NCBI GenBank assembly: GCA_002354335.1
Contig: DELI01000020.1
Span: forward strand, 1-64,000
Direction: 5' to 3'
From: Sphingobacterium sp. UBA2700
Lineage (GTDB): Bacteria; Bacteroidota; Bacteroidia; Sphingobacteriales; Sphingobacteriaceae
DNA: 64,000 bases
The notes under the pieces: generated by a model
The model's input: the letters and a program-made list of their open reading frames with translations, nothing else
Database searches by the model: none
Told to the model about the DNA's origin: nothing
In this document: one piece after another, positions 9,968 to 19,738 of the stretch
Layout of the letters: each line of letters opens with the position of its first letter
Position numbering within the stretch: the first letter of the stretch is position 1
Position numbers and translations under genes: made by a program

Positions 9968-11872
9968 TTATGCATAACATCTAATTTCAAAAACGCGTGC
10001 ATTTTCGTCTTCCTGTACTTTTTTAGCAACTAAACGGACGCGGTCTGCCGAGATACCTTCGAAGCTATGTACGACCTTTCGCAGAATATTCTCTGTCACC
10101 TCTTCCTTCTTCACCAGCGTACTGCCATTATATAATTCTAAGTTATAGTCCATTAGCATTTCAGGCTGTCTTCCTCTTTTCTGATTTTTCATCACACTCG
10201 CTTCACCGGATAAACGTAAATGACGATTGAGTCCTGAATCGAATGTGAATTCTACAAATTTCAAGTTATGGGGCTTGTTCCAGCTAAGCTCGATATACTG
10301 TTCGCCCGAAGCTAGACTCGCTCGCCACTGATGGCTATCTCCGTCTTGCACGTCACGGTTATATCCGTCGATAACTTTTTTGGCTTCGAAGCCGGCAAGT
10401 TCTGCAGAAGCAGTTACCTTAGCTTGCTTTGCCAAATCGAGGTTATCTTCGTTTTTCACTTTCAGAATCGCTTGATCTTGACGTAGTAAAACCTGCTGAT
10501 ATTCTTTTAGTTTCGTTTTGTTTTCATAGAGTTTTCGCGGCGTCAGATTTTCTTTGACACAGAAAGCTGCAGCGGTGCCAATGGCTTGTCCCATGGTTGC
10601 ACAAGTCGCCATCACGCGGGTTGTAGAAAGTGCAATATGAGACACCGAGACGTTCCGCCCTGCCATTAGTAAATTATCAAAAGTTTTGCTATACAGGCTG
10701 CGTAATGGTATAGAATAAGGCCCCTTTAAAGCGATCGATCGGAATGGGCTGAGCGAAGTGTCATCCATCCCCGCCGGCAAGTGGTCATCCAATGGCCAAC
10801 CACCGTAAGCTACGCGATCTTCAAAGTTCTCTTGTTTCAAAATATCGTTTTGCGTCATAACGTAATCTCCGGTAATGCGTCGGCTCTCCCTTTTGCCAGG
10901 AATGGAACCAAACCATGATAATGCCCAGTTTGCGGATTCAGGATGATTTCCAGAATTCTTGATGTAATCCCAAACACCAAATACAACTGCCATGAGATCA
11001 TGGCGGATCTTTTGTCCATCATGTACGATATTCTCAAGTCCTCCCAATTCAATCCACCAATAACCGTACTCCCAAGAATGGATTCTACGATGCTTAAAGT
11101 CGGAGAACTCATATTTTCGGGCCCAGCTAGGCGCTTTAAATGGCATCGGTTTATCATGTTTTTGGGATTGGAACAGAAGGCTGTTTCCCATGGTGATATC
11201 GTCGCGAACCTCAAGCCCCAGCGCCTCATTGTATTCGGATTTTGCCTCACGACCGCGCATAAATTCTGCACCTGCTAATGCGGCCAAAGTTCCATCACCT
11301 GTACAATCAGCGAAGTATTTTGCCTTTACATTGTATATTTCTTCCGTTTGTGAACAGTAGGCTTGTATTTCGTCGATCTTCTTCCCTTTTGTTTTCACAT
11401 TATAAAGCATGCTGTCAAACAACAGAGTGATATTCGGATTTGAGACAATTTTATCATACATCACATAGTCCAACATTTCCCAGCAACGCTGCGGGTTAAT
11501 ATGTGACTCGGTCAACATTACCTCTTCGAGCAGCCCTGTTTCTCGCCACACCTGTCCTAAGGCTGTGGAGCCACAAATATGCATGCGTATTTCGGAACTC
11601 GCATTTCCACCCAATCTCGAACGATTTTGAATTAAGATTACTTTCAACCCATTTCGAGCGGCAGCAAGCGCGGCACAGAAACCTGCCATCCCTCCGCCAG
11701 CCACTAGATAGTCGGTTTCTAAATTACGGATAGCAAATACAGATTCTGGTCCTTTCAGCTCACTTTCCATTATTTGCTTGTCGGTGAGTGTTTTCGCAAT
11801 TACCGGATCCACCAGTAATGCTCCAGAGCCAATCCCTATGGCTTTTAAAAAGTCTCTTCTATTGTTTTTCAT
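9968..11872 (-). CDS. Tat-exported FAD-dependent oxidoreductase
   Basis: A 634-residue protein starting with a twin-arginine signal (NNRRDFLKAIGIGSG), so it is probably exported folded with its cofactor. Residues about 50-90 hold the FAD-binding dinucleotide fold (DYLVAGGGMAGFCAALAAARNG), followed by the RLGGNASSEIR block typical of the FAD_oxidored (PF12831) group. A second FAD-contact region lies near LLMAGRNVSVSHIALSTTRV. The last 150 residues look like a beta-sandwich of the F5/8 carbohydrate-binding kind (ASAELAGFEAKKVIDG, WRASLASGEQYIELSW); that is inferred. It is the last gene of the SusCD operon and overlaps the previous gene by 14 bp, so translation is probably coupled. Its substrate, probably a sugar, is unknown. 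Confidence 0.85.
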   Translation of the reverse strand: MKNNRRDFLKAIGIGSGALLVDPVIAKTLTDKQIMESELKGPESVFAIRNLETDYLVAGGGMAGFCAALAAARNGLKVILIQNRSRLGGNASSEIRMHICGSTALGQVWRETGLLEEVMLTESHINPQRCWEMLDYVMYDKIVSNPNITLLFDSMLYNVKTKGKKIDEIQAYCSQTEEIYNVKAKYFADCTGDGTLAALAGAEFMRGREAKSEYNEALGLEVRDDITMGNSLLFQSQKHDKPMPFKAPSWARKYEFSDFKHRRIHSWEYGYWWIELGGLENIVHDGQKIRHDLMAVVFGVWDYIKNSGNHPESANWALSWFGSIPGKRESRRITGDYVMTQNDILKQENFEDRVAYGGWPLDDHLPAGMDDTSLSPFRSIALKGPYSIPLRSLYSKTFDNLLMAGRNVSVSHIALSTTRVMATCATMGQAIGTAAAFCVKENLTPRKLYENKTKLKEYQQVLLRQDQAILKVKNEDNLDLAKQAKVTASAELAGFEAKKVIDGYNRDVQDGDSHQWRASLASGEQYIELSWNKPHNLKFVEFTFDSGLNRHLRLSGEASVMKNQKRGRQPEMLMDYNLELYNGSTLVKKEEVTENILRKVVHSFEGISADRVRLVAKKVQEDENARVFEIRCYA

Positions 11873-12815
11873 AATTTAAAATTTTTGCGATTAGTTCTTT
11901 CTGCTTTGGAGATGCCTTTTCTTGTGTGCTAAAAGCTGTTAAAATGCTTTTCGTCTGCTCATTGGCTGCAGAAATAGAGTTTATAATTTCAGTAATTACA
12001 TGTGGTTTCATCCTATCCAATTGTTTCAAGATAGGATTGTATTGATTGGGATCTTTTAGCACTTCGGCTTCCAAAACGTCGATAGCATAATGCGGCGTAA
12101 AATCATCTTTCGCAAACAGCAGGTTGATGACCTCTTGTTTATACTTCGTCACTTCCGTCGGTTCCAATTGCTTTAAGAAATATTCCTGATAGACCGGCAC
12201 TTCCGACTTAGCAAAATAACGCTGCCACTGGCGCTTCTGATATTGTTGATTTGCTAATGCATGCAGCTCCTGCTTAATTGGCCCATTCACGATATGCCAC
12301 AGTGTATAGACAGTGTATAAAGCGCCCGGTACGGTCACATTGGAAAATAAAGGTGAAGTAGGTCGCGTCACGGCGTCGATTTCTAAGGAATATTTCTTTC
12401 CATCTTTATCCAGCAAATCTTCGACGTCGTAGTCGCGCAAGGGCGATAAACTGTCGATTAGAATACTCTGCAAGCGTTCGTAATCCTTTTGGTCGAAGTA
12501 CTGGTGATCGAACTTGGTGAAATGGAAATCTTCTTCTTTACTGAAGTGATGATAATTGCCCAATAGATCCCAGAATAGGTTTACCACAATCGGTAGACAA
12601 ATCTGATCGTTACAGACATTGGTTTGTAGTTGAGTACCGTAATATAAAGTTTTAGTGCTCGGGTCTTCAACTACAAACACGGGGAAACTGAGCGTATCAT
12701 TAACTGTGTGAGTCAATACGGGCTCTTGCTCTTTCGTGAGGGCAGTCCAAGATTGGGCAAAAGCGAAAGAGTACATTACACAGCATAAGGATAGGGTCAA
12801 GAGTTTCTTTAGCAT
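11859..12815 (-). CDS. Secreted protein with redox-like motifs, function unknown
   Basis: This 318-residue protein has a Sec signal peptide ending near FAFAQ (residue 21). I do not recognise the full-length family. Cys68 and Cys73 lie in NVCNDQICLPIV, which resembles the active Cys pair of the DsbD N-terminal domain. Further on, EIDAVTRPT followed by GALYTVYTLWH loosely recalls the flavin-attachment region of FMN-binding domains. The C-terminal part is helical and charged. The gene sits between susD and the flavoprotein gene and overlaps the latter by 14 bp, so a partner role for that oxidoreductase is plausible but only inferred. Confidence 0.6.
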   Translation of the reverse strand: MLKKLLTLSLCCVMYSFAFAQSWTALTKEQEPVLTHTVNDTLSFPVFVVEDPSTKTLYYGTQLQTNVCNDQICLPIVVNLFWDLLGNYHHFSKEEDFHFTKFDHQYFDQKDYERLQSILIDSLSPLRDYDVEDLLDKDGKKYSLEIDAVTRPTSPLFSNVTVPGALYTVYTLWHIVNGPIKQELHALANQQYQKRQWQRYFAKSEVPVYQEYFLKQLEPTEVTKYKQEVINLLFAKDDFTPHYAIDVLEAEVLKDPNQYNPILKQLDRMKPHVITEIINSISAANEQTKSILTAFSTQEKASPKQKELIAKILNYEKQ

Positions 12816-12843
12816 GTCTATAATAGGTTGATTACGCTACAAT

Positions 12844-14526
12844 TTAATAATTTGGATTCTGTTTTAAGCCACTTGTTAAAACTTCTGTTGAAGGTATTGG
12901 CCAGATATACTGCTTATTAGCATCAAACTTCCGCACTGCGATTTGTTTGACTAAACCCTGCGCATAAAATGGAGCAATGTCTGCAATGCCATCATCATCT
13001 ATCGCGGGTGCAGTTGGAGTAAACCATTTGCCTGTATTGACAACTTTTGCTACTAAGTCTCCTGGATCCAGTAATCCGTAGTTTGGTTTATTCAACACTT
13101 TCTCAGCAAGCTTCCAGCGAATGATATCCATATATCGTAACCCTTCAAAAGCGAATTCCATTCTTCGCTCGGTGCGAAGGATTATTCTTAGATCCGCTTG
13201 CGCAGTACTTGTTACTTTCGGATAACCAGCGGCAGATTTGTCTACTTTATATGCTCTTGCGCGTACTTCGTTGATGGCGTCCAGTACGGTAGCATCTATC
13301 TCATTTAGTTCTATTTTTGCCTCAGCATACATGAGCAATACATCCGCATAGCGCACGATAATATTATCGGGTTCAATACGCCATGAATTTAATAACCAAT
13401 CCGAGTCAACGCCCTTTTTCCAGACGAGACCGTTGAAAGAAGCGTAGGTAGCCACCGCACGATTATCATTGTTATTGACTTCCTGTCCTGTGGAAACTTT
13501 CTTCGTTTTTAGTGCCAGAGGGTGCGGATTGTAGACATAATCCAAATGTTCCGACCCAAAAGGTACAATGGTCGCATTACATCTAGGATCTCGATTAAGG
13601 AATGGATCTTTAGGATCGAAAAGCGGCGATTCATCGATAGGAAGCCCATCCTTGCAAAGGAAAGAGAACAATAAGTCCCATGAGGGATCAAACTGCGCCC
13701 ATCCGCCAGCATTTCTTGATACGTAGGATTGACGTCCTCCTACGGCGACTCCTAAAGCTATCGAGCGGGGAAAAGCAAATATTGACTCGGGCGATTGCTT
13801 TGTTCTAGATAAGAATAGGTTTGCAAAGTCGGTATGCAATTTATAAAGTTTTAAATCCATACAGGCTTTCGCCGCAGTTTTCGCTGTCGTATAATCCCCC
13901 ACATATAATGCGATACGAGCTTTCATGGCCATCGCTGCTCCTTTCGTCGCTCGTTTTAACTCATTAGAGCTAAACGACTCGCGCATATTGGCAATTGCAA
14001 AGTCGAAATCCTCATATATCTTTTTCAATAGTTCGTCTGGATTCATTTGCCCGATTTGCATCGCTTCTTCAATTGTAAGCGTTTTATCGGTGTAAACCAC
14101 ATTTTTAAAATGGCTCAGTAAATATGAATACATACAGGCTCTTACGAAACGAGCTTCACCTTTGTACATGTTAATTTGGCTTTCAGAAAGCACACCGGAA
14201 GCACGATCCATACTCTCTAAAACTGTATTAGCTCTTGCTATAGCCTTGTAGGTGTCGCTCCAGTTGGTATTGACAAAACCTGTCTGCCCATTTATCGTAG
14301 CATTCGTAATATCGGTTAAACCGTCCCTGTTAATCCAGTCATCGGTCCATTCGTCAGCATCTTTTTTCCACAACGCTTCTCGATAAAGATCATTTAATGA
14401 CATAATGATTTCGTCAGCATCAGAATTCCATGTTTCACTAGATCCCTGGGATAGCGGGTTCAAATCCAGCTTCTGACAGGACATCAGCGCCATGGAAAGA
14501 CATATATATATAAATTTGCGTTTCAT
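12844..14526 (-). CDS. SusD/RagB family nutrient-binding lipoprotein
   Basis: A 560-residue outer-membrane lipoprotein (lipobox LMSC, Cys17). SusD-type proteins form the lid over the SusC channel and capture glycans or other nutrients at the cell surface. Helical repeats run through the N-terminal half (LNDLYREALW, YKGEARFVRACMYSYLL, KGAAMAMKARIALYVGDY) and the family C-terminal block is clear (IIVRYADVLLMYAEAKIELNE, RRMEFAFEGLRYMDIIRW). It begins 10 bp after the susC stop codon, the usual tandem order. The ligand cannot be told from the sequence. Confidence 0.95.
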   Translation of the reverse strand: MKRKFIYICLSMALMSCQKLDLNPLSQGSSETWNSDADEIIMSLNDLYREALWKKDADEWTDDWINRDGLTDITNATINGQTGFVNTNWSDTYKAIARANTVLESMDRASGVLSESQINMYKGEARFVRACMYSYLLSHFKNVVYTDKTLTIEEAMQIGQMNPDELLKKIYEDFDFAIANMRESFSSNELKRATKGAAMAMKARIALYVGDYTTAKTAAKACMDLKLYKLHTDFANLFLSRTKQSPESIFAFPRSIALGVAVGGRQSYVSRNAGGWAQFDPSWDLLFSFLCKDGLPIDESPLFDPKDPFLNRDPRCNATIVPFGSEHLDYVYNPHPLALKTKKVSTGQEVNNNDNRAVATYASFNGLVWKKGVDSDWLLNSWRIEPDNIIVRYADVLLMYAEAKIELNEIDATVLDAINEVRARAYKVDKSAAGYPKVTSTAQADLRIILRTERRMEFAFEGLRYMDIIRWKLAEKVLNKPNYGLLDPGDLVAKVVNTGKWFTPTAPAIDDDGIADIAPFYAQGLVKQIAVRKFDANKQYIWPIPSTEVLTSGLKQNPNY

Positions 14527-14536
14527 GATAGTTCAA

Positions 14537-17500
14537 TTAAAATTTCACATTAATTCCAAATAGAAAGGAAGAAGTAATCGGATATGTAAATGAAGTCATC
14601 TCTGGATCCCATCCTTTAGGGAATTTATTGATCGTGAAAACATCATTTGCTGTAAACGACACACCTAGTCCTTTTACATGATATTTAGAAAGAAAAGTTT
14701 CTGGAATTTGATAAGACACATTAAGAGATTTTAATCTGAAGTATTTACCATTAATCATCCAAAAATTCGACATGGCATAGTTGTTAGACGCTGAAGTATT
14801 GGAGTATCTTGGATAAGTAGCGGCTAAATTTTCTGCGTCGGTATTATACTTGCTCCAGGTGTTTCCATCAAGAATGGAAAGGAAATTCCCCCAATTCTGT
14901 TGATAGGGTTGAATCATATCAGTTGTTTGTCTAGTATTTTGCTTTCCAACACCTTGAACAAAGACATTTAAAGATAGTCCAGCATAACCCAAGCTGATTT
15001 GTCCGCCGTATAAATACTGAGGAAGTGATCCTCCGAGAAATACACGGTCGTATTCTGGAGATATTTTGCCATCTGGAACACCATCAGGCCCTGAGACATC
15101 TTTATATTTTACATCTCCGGGCTTTACATTGGCATTTAAAACCGGAGAGTTTGCAACTTCATCTGCTGTCTGAAAGAGTCCTTCGGACAAATAACCGTAC
15201 CACTCGTTGAACTCGCTTCCTTCTTTTTTAACTTGATCTCCTAGGAATTCAGTACCGCCAAGATCACCCATTACAGATTTAAAATTGGAAATATTAAAGG
15301 ATAAGGCATAGTTAAACTTGTTAATATTGTCCTTCCATCCTAAAGCTAATTCCCAGCCCTTTGTATTCATTTTCCCCGTATTCTGATTCGGGTTGCTAAA
15401 CCCAATATAACTAGGTATCTGTAAGGCCAATAACATGTCACTCGTAATCTTGTTATAGACATCAAAAGTTGCCGATAAGCGATTGTTTAAACCTACAAAG
15501 TCTAATCCTAGATCATAAGACTCCGTCTTTTCCCAGGTGATATCTCTAATAGCATACTGCCATTGTGAAGCTGATTGAGCAGACACGGCAGTCCCTCCAT
15601 TATAAAATAAAGCACCGTTAGAAAACTGAATTAAAGATTGATAAGGGTAATTACCAATACGCTCATTACCAAGCGTTCCATAAGATGCTCTCAGTTTTAA
15701 GAAATTAAGCCAAGAGATATCTTTCATAAAGTTTTCTTCTGAGATTGACCATCCTGCGGAAACAGATGGGAAAACGCCCCATCGGTATTCTTTAGCGAAT
15801 CTCGATGAGCCATCGTATCGAATATTTGCTTGGATAAAGTATTTATTGGCGTAATTATACATCGCCCGACCGAAATACGAACGATAGGCATTTTCGTACG
15901 CTGAGCCTGAGTTATCTCTAAATTCCAGTGGCCCCAAATCGAGATAAGGGTAGCCACTAAGCAAATACTGATCGCGAGATGCTGATAGGTCTTCGTTGTA
16001 ATAATAGAAGAATTCGTATCCTGCCAACAAGTTTAGATTATGTTTGCCAAGGCTCTTCATATAGTTCCCTAAAAACTGGGTTGTATATTGGTAACTCTCC
16101 ACCCTACTTTCGGTAAGTTTTGTTGTTTCATAGCCATTGATATATCCTAATCGTTGCTCAGGGTTGTTCCAAGCGGTGTACGGAACTTTGGTTCGAAAGG
16201 CTTTGGTTCGGTCGAAGTTGAAAATTGGGGCGATCACTCCTGTTAAAGTCAGGCCCTCAAGCGGTTTCAAATCGATTCCCACTTTCCCCCCGAATTGCGT
16301 GTATTGATATTTGGTTTGCCCCCCTTGAGTCAGCATCCCGTATATGTTATCACCATCCTTTCCCGAAGCCACTCTTCCATCGTCCCACATGCCTGCATAA
16401 ATTGGTGCAGTGATCCCCATTCTATACATAGGATCGACCGAAGGTCTGTTATCTGTTGTGCGCTTAAAGTTCAAATCTACTACCGCCGATAAGTAGTCGG
16501 TAACATCAATATTGTTGTTAATCCGCGACGTTAATCGTTCGTAGTTACGCATGACGTAAAGGGCATCCGTGTCGTCATAACCTAACGAGAATCTAGTTCT
16601 TAGATTTTTTCCAGATCCTGAGACCGATAATTGGTGTGCTTGGCGTCCAGCTCTGTCTTTCAAAAGAATGTTTTGCCAATCGGTAATTGGATATAGATTC
16701 GGGTTCTCCTTGTTTAGGTTGAGGTAATTATCCACTAAATCTTTCGCATAGATTGGATATTCGTTTTGATTGTTGTTATTATCATTCCAACGAAGTTCAT
16801 TCACGAGTTGTAGATAGCGTTGTGCTCCTACATATTCTGGAAGTTCTGTGGGCGACTCCCAACCGATATCGGTATTATACTCTAATGACAGTACACCCTC
16901 TTTCCCACGCTTCGATGTAATCAATATTACGCCGGCGGCAGCCCTGGACCCATAAATTGATGCAGATGCTGCGTCCTTCAACACTGTTACATTTTCAATA
17001 TCATTTGGATTGACTTGATCTAATCCACTAATGGGCACTCCATCTAGAATCACCAATGGGTTTAGACCGCCGTCTGTGATGGTAGTAATGCCTCGAACAC
17101 GGATCGTTGCAGCAGCACCTGGAGCATTGTTATTTCTAGTAGCCATAACCCCCGGAACAGCCCCTTGAAGGGCCTGAGAAAGCTGCGTTGTTTTGCGCAC
17201 TGCGATATCCTTTCCATCTACGGATGAGATGGCACCTGTTAAATCTTTCTTCTGAACTGTTCCATAACCGATTACGACGACCTCATCGAGCTCATTGTCG
17301 TCCGGTTTTAGGCGAATGAGAATGCTGTTGGTCTGGTTTGTTTTAGCAACGAAGTTGGTAATGGAATCCCGCTGGAAACCGACGTGGTGAACATAAATGT
17401 TGTACAAACCATCTACGCTAAGGTTATTAAGTGTGAAAAGACCTTGGTCGTTCGAACCCAGCGTTTCCTTCTTATTTGTCTTCACATTTAAGACATCAAT

Positions 17501-17641
17501 TGTTGCTCCCGGTATTGCTGTGCCGTCAATACTTATCACCTTTCCATTAGCACGTAGGTTGGTCTGTGCTAAAGCGTCTTGGAAAAGTGATAATAGCCCA
17601 TAGATTAGCAATGGGTAAATTACTTTACTTTTCATAGTCAT
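14537..17641 (-). CDS. SusC/RagA family TonB-dependent transporter, without STN domain
   Basis: A 1034-residue outer-membrane transporter with a signal peptide (cleavage near DALAQ), a CarboxypepD_reg-like domain at about 30-115, the RagA motif DEVVVIGYGTVQKKDLTGAIS at about 117-140, a plug domain, a 22-strand barrel and a terminal Phe. Its SusD partner follows 10 bp downstream. The protein lacks the N-terminal STN domain that normally contacts FecR in sigma/anti-sigma-controlled systems, although fecR and an ECF sigma gene lie directly upstream. Imported ligand unknown. Confidence 0.95.
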   Translation of the reverse strand: MTMKSKVIYPLLIYGLLSLFQDALAQTNLRANGKVISIDGTAIPGATIDVLNVKTNKKETLGSNDQGLFTLNNLSVDGLYNIYVHHVGFQRDSITNFVAKTNQTNSILIRLKPDDNELDEVVVIGYGTVQKKDLTGAISSVDGKDIAVRKTTQLSQALQGAVPGVMATRNNNAPGAAATIRVRGITTITDGGLNPLVILDGVPISGLDQVNPNDIENVTVLKDAASASIYGSRAAAGVILITSKRGKEGVLSLEYNTDIGWESPTELPEYVGAQRYLQLVNELRWNDNNNNQNEYPIYAKDLVDNYLNLNKENPNLYPITDWQNILLKDRAGRQAHQLSVSGSGKNLRTRFSLGYDDTDALYVMRNYERLTSRINNNIDVTDYLSAVVDLNFKRTTDNRPSVDPMYRMGITAPIYAGMWDDGRVASGKDGDNIYGMLTQGGQTKYQYTQFGGKVGIDLKPLEGLTLTGVIAPIFNFDRTKAFRTKVPYTAWNNPEQRLGYINGYETTKLTESRVESYQYTTQFLGNYMKSLGKHNLNLLAGYEFFYYYNEDLSASRDQYLLSGYPYLDLGPLEFRDNSGSAYENAYRSYFGRAMYNYANKYFIQANIRYDGSSRFAKEYRWGVFPSVSAGWSISEENFMKDISWLNFLKLRASYGTLGNERIGNYPYQSLIQFSNGALFYNGGTAVSAQSASQWQYAIRDITWEKTESYDLGLDFVGLNNRLSATFDVYNKITSDMLLALQIPSYIGFSNPNQNTGKMNTKGWELALGWKDNINKFNYALSFNISNFKSVMGDLGGTEFLGDQVKKEGSEFNEWYGYLSEGLFQTADEVANSPVLNANVKPGDVKYKDVSGPDGVPDGKISPEYDRVFLGGSLPQYLYGGQISLGYAGLSLNVFVQGVGKQNTRQTTDMIQPYQQNWGNFLSILDGNTWSKYNTDAENLAATYPRYSNTSASNNYAMSNFWMINGKYFRLKSLNVSYQIPETFLSKYHVKGLGVSFTANDVFTINKFPKGWDPEMTSFTYPITSSFLFGINVKF

Positions 17642-17679
17642 AAATTGTTTATAATGGTTATTGGTTACTAAAAAAATGT

Positions 17680-18693
17680 TTATCTTATTCTTATAATCTT
17701 ATCTTCTATAGTAAAGTTGCATCCATTTATTTGACAGAAAATTGTAAGTAAATTTTCTAGGTTATCGTTCTGGTATAATTCGCCCGTAAAATTGCCGTTG
17801 GTAATTTTGGGGTTTTCAACATCGATAGAGACTCCGTAAAGTCTTTCCATAATGCTGAATAGGTCCGCATTTGATACGCCACTGAAGTTGACTACCTGAT
17901 TGGACCAAGCAATCGTGCTCTTTAAATTATTGTTGCGTACCTGCTTACGCTCCTTATCCCAAGCCTTCTTATGTCCCTCCTTATTGTTCTCAACATGGTT
18001 GTAAGTAAAATCAGTTTTATTGACTACGATTGAGGTTGGGTTATTTAGTCTTATTTGACTATCTGTACTATTGCTAGGATCTTCTACAACTATTTTCCCT
18101 TCCAACAACTTGATGATCAGATTTGCACTATTATAATCGTCTATAGAGAAAGCTGTTCCCACGGCCGTCGTTTGAACGCCTTGATTGATTACGCGGAACG
18201 GAAGTTCTTTATTAGCTTGTACGAAATAGGTGATTTCGCCGGCCAGTTGATTTAACTCCCTATCGTTCGCAAAGTTTGTTTTGTAAGTCAGCTTAGCGGC
18301 TGGGCTTAATTTTACCCTACTGCTATCCGGCAAGATGTACCATTCTACAGATTCCGTATTATTCACAATCTCGACCAACAATGGCGACGCTAAATGAGAA
18401 GGATGATCATGCTTTCCTAACTTGTAAAAGGAAAATGCAACGAATAGTAGTACAGCCGCCGCTATTAACAGGCGCTTGACAAGCAATCCCTGTTTGGGCT
18501 TTGCTAAAATAGCGTCGCATAAAGTTTCTTTTTCAGCTTGATCAATATGAATGATTTCGTGATCTGCTAGATTTTCAAAGAGTTCGATCTTGTCGAGTTC
18601 GTCGTCATTACTTTCCAAAAAGGAAGCCATGTCCTTACATTCGTTATAAGAACATTGGTTTGACAGAAACTTTTCTAAGATCTCCTTTTTCAC
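17680..18693 (-). CDS. FecR family anti-sigma factor
   Basis: A 337-residue single-pass membrane regulator. A short cytoplasmic N-terminal region (1-70) would bind the sigma factor, one membrane helix follows (about 74-92, LLIAAAVLLFVAFSFYKLG), and the periplasmic FecR domain spans about 105-215 (SVEWYILPDSSRVKLSPAAKLTY, FRVINQGVQTTAVGTAFSI). A C-terminal DUF4974 domain (about 265-337, VNFSGVSNADLFSIMERLYGVSI) ends the protein. It would release the adjacent ECF sigma factor when the outer-membrane receptor is occupied. It lies 76 bp after the sigma gene and 38 bp before susC. Confidence 0.92.
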   Translation of the reverse strand: MKKEILEKFLSNQCSYNECKDMASFLESNDDELDKIELFENLADHEIIHIDQAEKETLCDAILAKPKQGLLVKRLLIAAAVLLFVAFSFYKLGKHDHPSHLASPLLVEIVNNTESVEWYILPDSSRVKLSPAAKLTYKTNFANDRELNQLAGEITYFVQANKELPFRVINQGVQTTAVGTAFSIDDYNSANLIIKLLEGKIVVEDPSNSTDSQIRLNNPTSIVVNKTDFTYNHVENNKEGHKKAWDKERKQVRNNNLKSTIAWSNQVVNFSGVSNADLFSIMERLYGVSIDVENPKITNGNFTGELYQNDNLENLLTIFCQINGCNFTIEDKIIRIR

Positions 18694-18769
18694 GGTTTAT
18701 AATTTAGGCGTCTTTATAGGTACATACGCTCAAAAAACTAAAACTACGTACTCCATGAAAAAAATATTT

Positions 18770-19282
18770 TTAAAGGTGCAGGATAATGTAGATGAGGGCA
18801 AGTATCTTCCGAAGTTGTTGGACGGATTTATAGATATGGGTTTCGACCGTACGTATGGAAACATTTAACTTTTCGGCGATCTCTTTATGACTGTAACCTT
18901 CGATATAAGCCATATTAAAAACTTCTTTACGAACTGGCGAAAGGCCATTAATTGCATTTTGTAAAGAGTCTTTTAGGTCGGTAGAGAGTTCGTCGATAGG
19001 AATTTTCTCCTGCTGTTTGAGGCTATCGATCATTTGCCGTTCCTTTGACTCTTTTCTGAGCCAATCTATAAAAACAAGTTTTCCTTTTCTGAATAATTGT
19101 ATTTCTACAGTAAGTTCAGGTGTATAGGAATCACGATATCGCCAAAATTTGATGAAGGTCTGTTGGGTTAGGTCTTGCGCGACTTCATAAGATCCTGTTT
19201 TTTTATAAAACCCAGAATATATGCGGTCGTAATATTTTGTAAATACGGCTCTAAAACTCTCCTCATCAATTTGTAAATACAT
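18770..19282 (-). CDS. ECF-type RNA polymerase sigma factor
   Basis: A 170-residue sigma factor with region 2 (FRAVFTKYYDRIYSGFYKKTGSYEVAQDLTQQTFIKFWRYRD, about 10-50) and region 4 (LSPVRKEVFNMAYIEGYSHKEIAEKLNVSIRTVETHI, about 114-150). It belongs to the ECF group paired with FecR proteins in Bacteroidota nutrient-uptake loci. It is the first gene of the operon read towards 9968 and would direct transcription of susC and the genes after it. I saw no exact TAnnTTTG box before the start codon. Confidence 0.93.
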   Translation of the reverse strand: MYLQIDEESFRAVFTKYYDRIYSGFYKKTGSYEVAQDLTQQTFIKFWRYRDSYTPELTVEIQLFRKGKLVFIDWLRKESKERQMIDSLKQQEKIPIDELSTDLKDSLQNAINGLSPVRKEVFNMAYIEGYSHKEIAEKLNVSIRTVETHIYKSVQQLRKILALIYIILHL

Positions 19283-19396
19283 ATCGAGCTGCGCTTGTTC
19301 TATATGGTTAGATTTATATTTATTACTATAGGCAGTGAGTATCCAAATTAAGGATAATTATGGAATTTTACTATAGCCGTCGAAATTTGAACTAAG

Positions 19397-19648
19397 CTAC
19401 AAAAGGATAATTTTCCAGGCATTCAGAAGTTCATTACGTTGTATTAATTCCTTAGCCTTTAAAAGTTGGTGGGTTATGCGGGTTGATTCATCACCGATAA
19501 AAGCATTCAGGAGCTCTTGGATTTCGGGTTGATATTGATATGCGTCTATTTCCGTCTCTGCAGGAAGTTGATCGATGCTTTTCAGCTTATTAATTTCTTC
19601 TTCAGAAAAGATATTCGAGGCTGTTACAAAATTTGGTATTTCGATCAT
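19397..19648 (-). CDS. Small acidic protein, function unknown
   Basis: An 83-residue protein, mostly helical and acidic (SEEEINKLKSIDQLPAETEID, LLKAKELIQRNELLNAW), with no signal peptide or membrane segment. I recognise no family. It reads in the same direction as the sigma factor gene, 114 bp upstream of it, and lies after the icd terminator, so it is probably separately expressed. It is kept as a likely real small gene because no better frame exists there. Confidence 0.45.
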   Translation of the reverse strand: MIEIPNFVTASNIFSEEEINKLKSIDQLPAETEIDAYQYQPEIQELLNAFIGDESTRITHQLLKAKELIQRNELLNAWKIILL

Positions 19649-19685
19649 GATATTAGTTTACTTTCTTCTTGGCTTCCAAAAACAT

Positions 19686-19720
19686 AAAAAAGCTGAACCA
19701 ATTAAAGTTCAGCTTTTTTC
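19686..19720 (-). terminator. Terminator of icd
   Basis: AGCTGAAC (691-698) and GTTCAGCT (707-714 of this kilobase) form a stem flanked by A and T runs, so it could act on both strands. It lies 25 bp after the icd stop codon. Confidence 0.85.
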
Positions 19721-19738
19721 GAATAATAATATAATGTT

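Noticed and set aside
10855..11278. Frames of 111-138 codons on both strands inside the FAD oxidoreductase gene
   Set aside because: The oxidoreductase frame carries clear conserved motifs across this region; the others are shadows.
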